Assembly (NCBI RefSeq): GCF_937891065.1
Contig: NZ_CALAEQ010000183.1
Coordinates: 1 to 43,771, forward strand
Direction: 5' to 3'
DNA from: an uncultured Lutibacter sp.
Lineage (GTDB): Bacteria; Bacteroidota; Bacteroidia; Flavobacteriales; Flavobacteriaceae
Length of the DNA: 43,771 bases
In this document: piece after piece, positions 37,013 to 43,771 of the stretch
How positions within the stretch are numbered: position 1 is the first letter of the stretch
How the letters are laid out: each line of letters starts with the position of its first letter
Notes under the pieces: generated by a model
The model's input: only the letters and a program-made list of their open reading frames with translations
Told to the model about the DNA's origin: nothing
The model's database searches: none
Made by a program: the position numbers and the translations under genes

Positions 37013-39637
37013 TTATTTCAAAGAAACACTAATTATGCTTATTCCGTGAGCGTCTTCTAATTGACTATTTGGAATATCAGGACCTATTGAAAATTGGATG
37101 CTTTCACTATTTTGGATATTAAAATTAGAATGAATGTTATGCTCCAAATAATACGGTAAAAAGCTTGGATAAGGTCTAGGGAGCGTAACTGTTTTTACAG
37201 GCTTTAAATCATTTAGTGAAATTTCGTATTCTTTTAGTTCAGTGCCAATTTCAATAACTTTTCCAAACGAAGATCCATCATTCATTACAAATGCTATAAG
37301 CAATTTACAAGGCTTATTATTTAAAGCGTTACCATAAAAGACAAGATTTTCTTTTGAAGTTACATCTGATTTTCGACCTTCAATTTTATCAATAATAAAA
37401 TGCTTAAAGCTATAATCATAAATTGGTTTTGCATTTAAATTTTCATTGTCCTGCACAAATAATTTTTCAATATTTACTTGATATTCTGCTTCATTTTCAT
37501 TTTTTGTTGGTAAAAGTTTAAATGTATTTCGCCATTCTTTAACTAATAAATCAGCATCTGTTTTTGCGTTAAAAAGATAGATTGGATTTGAATTAGGAAC
37601 AACAGAAATTTCATAAGTACTTTTGTCATAAAAATCCCAATCATAAGGCTCGCCTTCAGAATTACCGGGAAATGTTATACATTTATCATCTTCTTTTACA
37701 ATAATTTGATATTTTAAATAACCAGTTGTTATGATTTCAGATAGAACTTTTGCTGAATAATTATAACCATTTCTTTCCATGACTAGTATTTCTCTCTTGA
37801 AACCATTATATATCTGTAATTCAACTTTTGTAGGATTTTTTGGCGCCACAATTTGAGCTGTGATTTCCAATTCACTATTTTTTGAAATTTCTTTAATAGG
37901 AATATGTTTTAAATATGTTTTTGTAACGTTACTCTTTGGAGCAAAAAAATCATTTAATTTATTATCTTTCCATTCGTCATTTGATGACCAATTTTCAGGG
38001 ACACCTTTTTTACTTATAATATAGGTTCCGGGCATTATTAAAAATGAAGTTTCATTTACAGTGGTTGAGTAATTATTATCAGCATTAATAGCTTCTACAG
38101 TATAGTTTGAACCTAAATCATTTAAATTAATTCTCATTTTCCATTCCTCCCAATTTACAACTCCAACAATTTTTTTAGGGCTATTGTGCCCAAACGGATT
38201 GTCTACCCAAATAGCATCGGGCATTACTTCTAAACGCCAAGTACCTTTACTTAACTTATCCAAAAAGTAAGCCCCTTTTCCTTCATAGTTAACTATTTCA
38301 GAATTTCCAAAACCTACTATTTGAGTTAATTTTTTTTCATTTATTGGTTTTGAAGAAGTGTTATTTGTATAAATAAACTTATCACTTGAATTATACTCAG
38401 CTAAGTCATTTTCATAATCAACCTTAAAATTATCAAAAGAAGTATTGTCGGGATATCTTCCGAAGTTTTTATACATTGGAATTTGATGAAATACTTCAGA
38501 TGTAATCATCAAGCTCAATGCTTTTTGTGGTGTATAAACCAAATTCATATAATGCGTATTGTATTCGGTATTTACATTTGCATAATATGTCGGGTCATAG
38601 GCGAAGTGTGTAGCAATTTGAATACCAGCTTCTCTAAAGCTTCTAGCCATTGCCGGATAAATATATGATTTTCCAACATCGGCAGCATCAAATTCATATA
38701 CTAATTTTGCTCCTTTGTGCTTTTTAATCGTTTCTTCAAAAGGAATATTATACTTATTCACATTAGGTAAAAGGTTTCCAGATAATTCTCTTTGATATCC
38801 TAAACCCGTTGGATACCACTGAAAGGTTCCACCTTGAATACCACCATTAAAATAAGCATCTGCAAAATGAACTGCGTGACTTATATTGTAAAAAATTGGT
38901 TTTTTAGTTCCTGTTTTACGTACTGAATTTGTCATTCCTTGCACAAATTTAGTAACACTTTCAGCATCACCTCTATGATGCGGCTCGTTGCTAATCTCAA
39001 AGGCAATAATATTTGGTTCGTCTTTGTAAGCAATTCCAGTATATGGATTCACATGATTTAATAATTGAAACAAATAATTTTGTTGCGCTTTTATTGCTTC
39101 AGGATTAGTAAGGCAATCATTTTTCCCATATTTATACGAAAATCCAAGCGTGTTTTCATCAGGTTCAGGCCAACCGTTTCCCCAAAAAGCAATAGGTGTA
39201 ATAATAAAATTAATATTTTTTTCTTTTAATTTTTTTAATAGATAATCAAAAGCATCTAAGTGTTCATTTTCTATTAGATTTCCGAGGGTATCACTTATCT
39301 CTGTATCCCAAACATGAACACGATATAAATCAAATCCAAGCCGTGAGAAATGATACACATCATTGTCAATAGCTTCTTTTAGATTAATATTCAATTGTTT
39401 TGCTGTGCGAAAACCATGAGCAAAGGGAACCGTATAATTTACGCCAAAACCATGAACTTCTTCATTGTTTTCAGTCCATTTCATAATTCCATTAGTATCT
39501 ACATAAATAGTAGCATCTGAGGATTGATTTTGAGCAAAAGAATAACTAAAACTTAAAAGAAAAGTAAGTAATACTATTATTGAATATCCTTTTAAATTTT
39601 GAATATAGTTATTTAGAAATAGAGAAGTTGAGTTCAT
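37013..39637 (-). CDS. secreted clan GH-A glycoside hydrolase of unassigned family
   Basis: The 874-residue protein has an N-terminal signal peptide (about 15-36, ending SFAQ) with a long polar start. A TIM-barrel domain of about 60-400 follows: FSRLGFDLYRVHVWD, FIITPIAFWGNGWPEP, then the acid/base candidate Glu218 in FEISNEPHH and the nucleophile candidate Glu315 in KLVYEFDAAD. The NEP motif and the distance between the two Glu fit clan GH-A. The rest (about 440-870) looks like several beta-sandwich domains. I cannot assign it to GH5 or another family with certainty; GH147, a clan GH-A beta-galactosidase family from Bacteroides, is one candidate. Its position beside GH53 and GH2 genes suggests a role in galactan or arabinogalactan breakdown. 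Confidence 0.8.
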   Translation of the reverse strand: MNSTSLFLNNYIQNLKGYSIIVLLTFLLSFSYSFAQNQSSDATIYVDTNGIMKWTENNEEVHGFGVNYTVPFAHGFRTAKQLNINLKEAIDNDVYHFSRLGFDLYRVHVWDTEISDTLGNLIENEHLDAFDYLLKKLKEKNINFIITPIAFWGNGWPEPDENTLGFSYKYGKNDCLTNPEAIKAQQNYLFQLLNHVNPYTGIAYKDEPNIIAFEISNEPHHRGDAESVTKFVQGMTNSVRKTGTKKPIFYNISHAVHFADAYFNGGIQGGTFQWYPTGLGYQRELSGNLLPNVNKYNIPFEETIKKHKGAKLVYEFDAADVGKSYIYPAMARSFREAGIQIATHFAYDPTYYANVNTEYNTHYMNLVYTPQKALSLMITSEVFHQIPMYKNFGRYPDNTSFDNFKVDYENDLAEYNSSDKFIYTNNTSSKPINEKKLTQIVGFGNSEIVNYEGKGAYFLDKLSKGTWRLEVMPDAIWVDNPFGHNSPKKIVGVVNWEEWKMRINLNDLGSNYTVEAINADNNYSTTVNETSFLIMPGTYIISKKGVPENWSSNDEWKDNKLNDFFAPKSNVTKTYLKHIPIKEISKNSELEITAQIVAPKNPTKVELQIYNGFKREILVMERNGYNYSAKVLSEIITTGYLKYQIIVKEDDKCITFPGNSEGEPYDWDFYDKSTYEISVVPNSNPIYLFNAKTDADLLVKEWRNTFKLLPTKNENEAEYQVNIEKLFVQDNENLNAKPIYDYSFKHFIIDKIEGRKSDVTSKENLVFYGNALNNKPCKLLIAFVMNDGSSFGKVIEIGTELKEYEISLNDLKPVKTVTLPRPYPSFLPYYLEHNIHSNFNIQNSESIQFSIGPDIPNSQLEDAHGISIISVSLK

Positions 39638-39715
39638 TTTTATTGATTATTAATATATTAAATGAGTTCCTTTAGAAATTTAAACGAAATAAACGGAACA
39701 TTCATTATTGAATTT

Positions 39716-39910
39716 TTAATGGTGTAATTTTGAAAATTCATTCACAATATTTACGGAATTTTTAGCAATTATATTTATTGCACAACTTCCAAAGCCTTTA
39801 CCCTTCATTTTTGATCCAATTACATTACCACTTAAAATAACGCTATTAATGAAAGTATTGATTTCCATTTCTTTATTCGGAATAAGTTCATTTTCAATAG
39901 ATAAAATAAT
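39716..39910 (-). pseudogene. galactokinase C-terminal remnant
   Basis: The - strand stays open for 64 codons, from after a stop at 39911-39913 to a TAA at 39716-39718. It contains GNVIGSKMKGKGFGSCAINI, which lines up with the C-terminal GHMP-kinase motif of galactokinase (of the form GARMTGGGFGGCTINLV), preceded by EINTFINS at the place of ELDxLV. The Gly-rich motif is damaged (GKGFGS for GGGFGG). Everything upstream, including the ATP-binding and sugar-binding parts, is missing, and an ATG exists only in mid-fragment (50 codons). It is therefore a decayed galK, not a working kinase. It sits among galactan enzymes, where a galactokinase gene would make sense. Confidence 0.7.
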
Positions 39911-39952
39911 TTATTGAAATCGTATGTTTTACTAAAAATAAACTCTATTGAG

Positions 39953-39960
39953 CAAATGTA
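39953..39960 (-). promoter_or_regulatory. - strand -7 element upstream of the relic and the GH-A gene
   Basis: The - strand reads TACATTTG, a full match to TAnnTTTG. No closer - strand promoter is seen before the GH-A gene at 39637. A transcript from here would cross the relic first and carry a leader of about 310 nt. It may be the old galK promoter. Confidence 0.5.
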
Positions 39961-39994
39961 AAAATATTTCTCAAGAAAAACGGGTGAGCACTAG

Positions 39995-40025
39995 TTTGTT
40001 TTTGTGTAAATGAAATGTACTTTAG
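39995..40025 (+). promoter_or_regulatory. promoter of the GH53-GH2 operon
   Basis: TTTG at 39995-39998 and TACTTTAG at 40018-40025 are 19 nt apart. The -7 element has one mismatch to TAnnTTTG. Transcription would begin near 40030, which excludes an in-frame ATG at 40015 as the GH53 start. Confidence 0.55.
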
Positions 40026-40059
40026 CATTGATTTTTATGATATTACAAAATTTATAATA

Positions 40060-41199
40060 ATGAAATATTTCACCATTTTAATACTATTATTTTTTATTTC
40101 TTGTTCATCTGGGGAAAACCTAGATGAAAAAAATGATGAAGAAGTAATAACCAATCAGCCTCCCAGTTTTTATTATGGTGCAGATTTATCCTATGTTAAT
40201 GAAATGGAAGATTGTGGAGCCGTTTATAAAGATTTAAGCGGTATTTCAAAAGATCCATATAAAATATTTAAGGAAGCAGGCGCAAATTTGGTTAGAGTTC
40301 GACTTTGGAATAACCCATCTTGGACGAATTACTCAAATTATGAAGATGTAAAAAAAACAATTTCAAGAGCAAAAGCAGAAGGAATGAATGTTTTACTCGA
40401 TTTTCATTATTCTGATACTTGGGCCGATCCATCAAAGCAAGAAATTCCTGCTGCTTGGGAAAGTGAATTAAATAATACAGTAACTTTAGGAGACTTGTTG
40501 TACAATTATACATACCAAATACTTAATGATTTAGCATATGCAAATTTATTACCAGATATTGTTCAGGTTGGAAACGAAATTAACCCAATGATTCTTCAAC
40601 AAGGCGAACTTCAATGGCCAATAGACTGGAATAGAAATTCATATCTTATCAATAAAGGAATTAAAGCTGTAAGAGATATTTCAGCTGCAAAAAAGAAAGA
40701 AATAGAAGTAATGCTTCATATTGCACAACCTGAAAACGGTTTGTGGTGGTTTGAACAAGCAACTCAAAATGGCGTTACAGATTTTGATTGGATTGGGCTT
40801 TCCTATTATCCTATTTGGTCAGATTATACATTGGCAACTCTTTCAACCCCATTAACAACTTTAATTAACACATACAAAAAAAGGCTAATGATTGTTGAAA
40901 CGGCCTATCCGTTCACTCTTGAAAATGCAGATTCAGCAAACAATATACTTGGAAGTGATGCTATAATTACTGGCTATCCCGCAACACAAATAGGACAATT
41001 AAATTATCTTAATAAATTGAAAAGTATTATTGAAATTTCAGGAGGAGAAGGTCTCATTTATTGGGAGCCTGCTTGGGTGTCAACAAATTGCAGTACGCTT
41101 TGGGAACAAGGTTCCCATTGGGACAATGCCACATTATTCGATTTTAATAACCAATCTACTTTAGGAATGAAATTTTACAATGCTTCCTTAAGTAATTAA
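40060..41199 (+). CDS. GH53 endo-beta-1,4-galactanase (arabinogalactan endohydrolase), lipoprotein
   Basis: From the ATG at 40060 the protein has 379 residues and a lipoprotein signal (lipobox ISC, Cys15). The following SSGEN is acidic but no standard surface-export signal can be proven. The GH53 domain (about 36-375) starts FYYGADLSYVNEMEDCG and has VRVRLWNNP, LLDFHYSDTWADP, the acid/base Glu173 (VGNEINPM) and the nucleophile Glu280 (MIVETAYPF), with the late WEPAW. It cuts beta-1,4-linked galactan, a pectin side chain. The family pairs with GH2 in the galactan loci of Bacteroides. The GH2 gene follows after 11 nt. Confidence 0.95.
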   Translation: MKYFTILILLFFISCSSGENLDEKNDEEVITNQPPSFYYGADLSYVNEMEDCGAVYKDLSGISKDPYKIFKEAGANLVRVRLWNNPSWTNYSNYEDVKKTISRAKAEGMNVLLDFHYSDTWADPSKQEIPAAWESELNNTVTLGDLLYNYTYQILNDLAYANLLPDIVQVGNEINPMILQQGELQWPIDWNRNSYLINKGIKAVRDISAAKKKEIEVMLHIAQPENGLWWFEQATQNGVTDFDWIGLSYYPIWSDYTLATLSTPLTTLINTYKKRLMIVETAYPFTLENADSANNILGSDAIITGYPATQIGQLNYLNKLKSIIEISGGEGLIYWEPAWVSTNCSTLWEQGSHWDNATLFDFNNQSTLGMKFYNASLSN

Positions 41200-41210
41200 T
41201 TTTTACACAA

Positions 41211-43658
41211 ATGAAATCACTTAAATTATTCTTGAATAGAACAGTGCTTATTTTTATGTTGTTTATTACAATTTCAGAAATTAAGGCACAAGAAAGAGAT
41301 GTTTTTACACTTCAAAAAGATTGGAAATTTACTAAAGGAAACCCTGAAAATGCATCCCAAACAGATTTTGATGCTACTTCTTGGCAAGATGTTATAATTC
41401 CTCATGATTGGGCAATAACTGGTCCGTTTATTATTGATGGTGATGGAGATACAGGGAAACTTCCTTGGAAAGGTGAAGGTTGGTATAGAAAGCAACTAGA
41501 AATCCCCTCAAATTATATAAATAAAAGAATTTATCTGATTTTTGATGGTGTTATGGCTTTCCCAAAAGTATATGTAAATGGAAAATTAGCAGGTGAATGG
41601 GATTATGGATACAACTCATTTCAATTAGATATTACTGATTTTGTGAATTTTGGAGGTGAAAATATTTTAGCTGTTCACGCAGACACCAGAGAACATGAAA
41701 GTAGGTGGTACCCGGGAGGAGGTATTTATAGAAAAGTACAAATGTTAGTCGTTAATCCAATTCACGTTGCCGTATGGGGAACCTATATTACTACCCCAAT
41801 TGTGAAACCTAATTATGCCGATGTTAGGATAAGTACATCCGTTCAAAATCAATCAAAAGACTTAGAAGCTATTAAAGTTGAACAAATTATATTAAATTCA
41901 AAAGGTGATGAAGTTGCAAGAGCATCAATTTTAGGGAATATTTCAGCAGGAATAACAAAAGATTTTGAGGTTACAGCACAAATAGCCAATCCAATACGTT
42001 GGGATGTAGAAAATCCGATACTTTATAAAGCGGTAACTACCATTTATAAAAATGATGAAATAATAGATACTTATTCAACATTATTTGGTGTTAGAACAAT
42101 TCGTTTTACAGCGGATGATGGTTTTTATTTGAATGATAAAAGAATACAATTAAAAGGAGTAAATCTTCATAGTGATTTTGGGCCTTTAGGAGTTGCTTTT
42201 AATGAAAGAGCTATGGAACGCCAATTAGAAATTATGAAATCAATGGGTGCAAATGCTATTAGAAATAGTCATAATGTTACTGCACCAGAAGTATTAGATT
42301 TGTGTGATAAGATGGGGATTTTAGTTTTTAATGAGGCATTTGATAAATATGATGCTAAAATAGACATTACTTCAGAAACCAATTTTGAAGATTATGCACA
42401 TAGAAATATTCGAAATTTTGTAGTTCGTGATCGAAATCATCCATCCATATTTATTTGGAGTGTTGGTAATGAAATTGGAGATGTTCAATGGAATTTAAAT
42501 AACGGATTTAAGAAGTTGCACACTATGGTAAATTATGTGAACAAATATGATCCAACACGTCCAACTACATTGGCAAATGACAATTTGGAAAGTGCTAATT
42601 TACGTCATTTTGATTATTACGATGTGCATAGTTGGAACTATACAAGACGTTACCGTTTGGCAAGACAGCTTGAACCTAATAAATCTGTAATTATTAGTGA
42701 GTCAGCTTCTACACTCAGTACAAGAGGGTTTTACGAATTTCCATTGCCTTTAAAAAAGGATGACTTCACTAAATCTTTACAAGTTAGTTCGTATGATTTT
42801 AATGCACCTGATTGGGCTGAAATAGCTGATGATGATTTTATGTGGCAACAAGATGAAAACTATGTTGCAGGTGAATTTGTGTGGACTGGTTTTGATTATT
42901 TGGGAGAGCCAACACCTTATGGAAATAAAGCAGTTATAAAAATGGGAATGACAGATAAAGAAGCTTCACGAAGTTCTTATTTTGGAATTGTTGATTTGGT
43001 TGGTATTCCGAAAGACAGATATTATTTATATAAAAGTTATTGGAAACCAGAGGAAAATACAATTCATATTTTGCCTCATTGGAATTGGGAAGATAGAGAA
43101 GGTAAAAAAACTCCCGTATTTGTATATACAAATGGTGATTGCGCTGAACTTTTTATAAATGGAAAAACACAAGGAAAGCAATGTAAAAAACCTTCTTCTA
43201 AAATTTCAACAGAGCGATTTAGATTGATGTGGGATGATGTTGTTTATGAGCCAGGGGAAGTAAAAGTGATTGTTTATAAGGAAGGTAAGTTTATTGGTGA
43301 AAAAATAATAAAAACAACAGGAAAACCTTATAGAATAAAATTGACTCCGGACAGAACAATTATAAATACAACGAAGAAGAATCTTTCCTATATTCTTATA
43401 GAAGCATTTGATAAAGATGGAAATTTATGTCCTTTAGCAGATAATCAAATTGAAATAACAACTGAAGGAAACGGGTATATTGCAGGAGTTGGGAATGGAA
43501 ACCCACAATCATTTAAGCCATTTAAGTCAAACTATGTAGACCTTTTCTATGGAAAAGCGATGCTTATTTTATCAGCTGGTTTCGAAAAAGGGAATACAAA
43601 GGTAATTGCTTCAACAAAAGGGTTACTAAAAGACTCTGTTGTAATTAAAATTGAATAA
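41211..43658 (+). CDS. GH2 beta-galactosidase, secreted
   Basis: The 815-residue protein has a signal peptide (about 1-26, ending IKAQ), a sugar-binding jelly-roll domain (about 30-190: VIIPHDWAI, GEGWYRKQL, RWYPGGGIYR), an Ig-like domain (about 190-295) and a TIM barrel (about 300-590). The acid/base is Glu421 (WSVGNEIGD) and the nucleophile Glu497 (IISESAS). Two more beta domains follow (about 620-815, including a DUF4982-like part). It releases galactose from the ends of galacto-oligosaccharides made by GH53. The gene is 11 nt after GH53, and a terminator shared with tRNA-Ser follows. No SusC/SusD pair or regulator is within the window. Confidence 0.94.
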   Translation: MKSLKLFLNRTVLIFMLFITISEIKAQERDVFTLQKDWKFTKGNPENASQTDFDATSWQDVIIPHDWAITGPFIIDGDGDTGKLPWKGEGWYRKQLEIPSNYINKRIYLIFDGVMAFPKVYVNGKLAGEWDYGYNSFQLDITDFVNFGGENILAVHADTREHESRWYPGGGIYRKVQMLVVNPIHVAVWGTYITTPIVKPNYADVRISTSVQNQSKDLEAIKVEQIILNSKGDEVARASILGNISAGITKDFEVTAQIANPIRWDVENPILYKAVTTIYKNDEIIDTYSTLFGVRTIRFTADDGFYLNDKRIQLKGVNLHSDFGPLGVAFNERAMERQLEIMKSMGANAIRNSHNVTAPEVLDLCDKMGILVFNEAFDKYDAKIDITSETNFEDYAHRNIRNFVVRDRNHPSIFIWSVGNEIGDVQWNLNNGFKKLHTMVNYVNKYDPTRPTTLANDNLESANLRHFDYYDVHSWNYTRRYRLARQLEPNKSVIISESASTLSTRGFYEFPLPLKKDDFTKSLQVSSYDFNAPDWAEIADDDFMWQQDENYVAGEFVWTGFDYLGEPTPYGNKAVIKMGMTDKEASRSSYFGIVDLVGIPKDRYYLYKSYWKPEENTIHILPHWNWEDREGKKTPVFVYTNGDCAELFINGKTQGKQCKKPSSKISTERFRLMWDDVVYEPGEVKVIVYKEGKFIGEKIIKTTGKPYRIKLTPDRTIINTTKKNLSYILIEAFDKDGNLCPLADNQIEITTEGNGYIAGVGNGNPQSFKPFKSNYVDLFYGKAMLILSAGFEKGNTKVIASTKGLLKDSVVIKIE

Positions 43659-43672
43659 ATTAATTTAAAAAT

Positions 43673-43707
43673 AAAACCCAATAAATCATTTGATTTATTG
43701 GGTTTTT
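43673..43707. terminator. bidirectional terminator between GH2 and tRNA-Ser
   Basis: A perfect 16-nt inverted repeat (AAAACCCAATAAATCA with its complement, from 43673 to 43706) with a very small loop and a T run. On the - strand it begins 3 nt after the tRNA-Ser discriminator, so it also ends that transcript. Confidence 0.88.
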
Positions 43708-43708
43708 G

Positions 43709-43771
43709 CGGAGAATGAGGGATTCGAACCCCCGGAGGTGTGACCCTCAACAGTTTTCAAGACTGCCGCAT
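43709..43771 (-). tRNA. tRNA-Ser (TGA), 5' part beyond the window
   Basis: On the - strand: anticodon stem GCAGT/ACTGT with loop CTTGAAA (anticodon TGA), a long class II variable arm, T loop TTCGAAT, 3' acceptor strand ATTCTCC and discriminator G. CCA is not encoded; CA follows. The 5' acceptor strand and most of the D arm are cut off by the window edge. Confidence 0.93.

Larger units (their letters stand above)
39638..40059. other. divergent intergenic region with a galactokinase relic and two promoters
   Basis: This 422-nt gap separates the - strand GH-A gene from the + strand GH53 gene. It holds the relic at 39716-39910, a - strand -7 element at 39953 and the GH53 promoter at 39995-40025. 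Apart from these nothing was found. Confidence 0.6.

Noticed and set aside
43709-43771. Attachment site at tRNA-Ser
   Set aside because: I found no direct repeat of the tRNA 3' end elsewhere in the window and no integrase beside it.

Overview
The window comes from the chromosome of an AT-rich member of the Bacteroidota, most likely the family Flavobacteriaceae; the genus cannot be fixed from sequence alone. The evidence is the gene content (Flavobacteria-type RpoB/RpoC, DUF3467 directly after rpoC, LptF/G-EamA-accA neighbours, Sus-type galactan enzymes), the lack of Shine-Dalgarno sites before almost every gene, and repeated TAnnTTTG promoter elements, in the best cases with TTG 19-20 nt upstream. 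No phage, IS element, CRISPR array or integrase-bearing island is visible.

Layout. 1-5549: an unknown lipoprotein with a thioester-like motif pair, a membrane-anchored HhH (ComEA-like) protein, an acyl-CoA dehydrogenase, then rpsU, xerC and hpf. 5571-18967: the core information-processing operon on the + strand: tRNA-Thr, -Tyr, -Gly, -Thr, tuf, tRNA-Trp, secE, nusG, rplK, rplA, rplJ, rplL, rpoB, rpoC and a DUF3467 gene. Strong hairpins sit at several junctions, and the operon ends at a perfect 32-nt palindromic terminator. 19005-26154: a MocR-type regulator whose PLP site looks degenerate, divergent from a TonB-dependent receptor; a DUF962 membrane protein; a secreted thioredoxin/peroxiredoxin-like protein; a tiny transcription unit that may encode a 36-residue peptide; and an exported oligopeptidase B. 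26229-31882: histidine ammonia-lyase, two tandem TlpA-like lipoproteins and the bifunctional NAD(P)HX repair enzyme. 31936-36967 (- strand): accA, an EamA transporter, an LptF/LptG permease, tgt without its usual zinc cysteines, and rluF. 37013-43658: a galactan-degradation cluster with a clan GH-A enzyme of unassigned family on the - strand, and GH53 endo-galactanase plus GH2 beta-galactosidase on the + strand. The window closes inside a - strand tRNA-Ser.

How the parts work together. The + strand core operon joins translation (tRNAs, EF-Tu, L11/L1/L10/L7-12), secretion (SecE) and transcription (NusG, RNA polymerase) in an order close to that of many other bacteria. At the right end GH53 would cut beta-1,4-galactan to galacto-oligosaccharides and GH2 would release galactose. 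Between the two halves of this cluster lies an unannotated - strand stretch (39716-39910) that reads as the broken C-terminus of a galactokinase, a relic of the next step of the same pathway.

The items most worth a second look are the galactokinase relic, the unassigned GH-A enzyme, the MocR with no PLP lysine and its candidate operators, the zinc-cysteine-less Tgt, the dinucleotide CA that follows the discriminator base in all six tRNA genes, the small transcription unit at 23577-23813, the thioester-like lipoprotein, and the strong Shine-Dalgarno site of rpsU.
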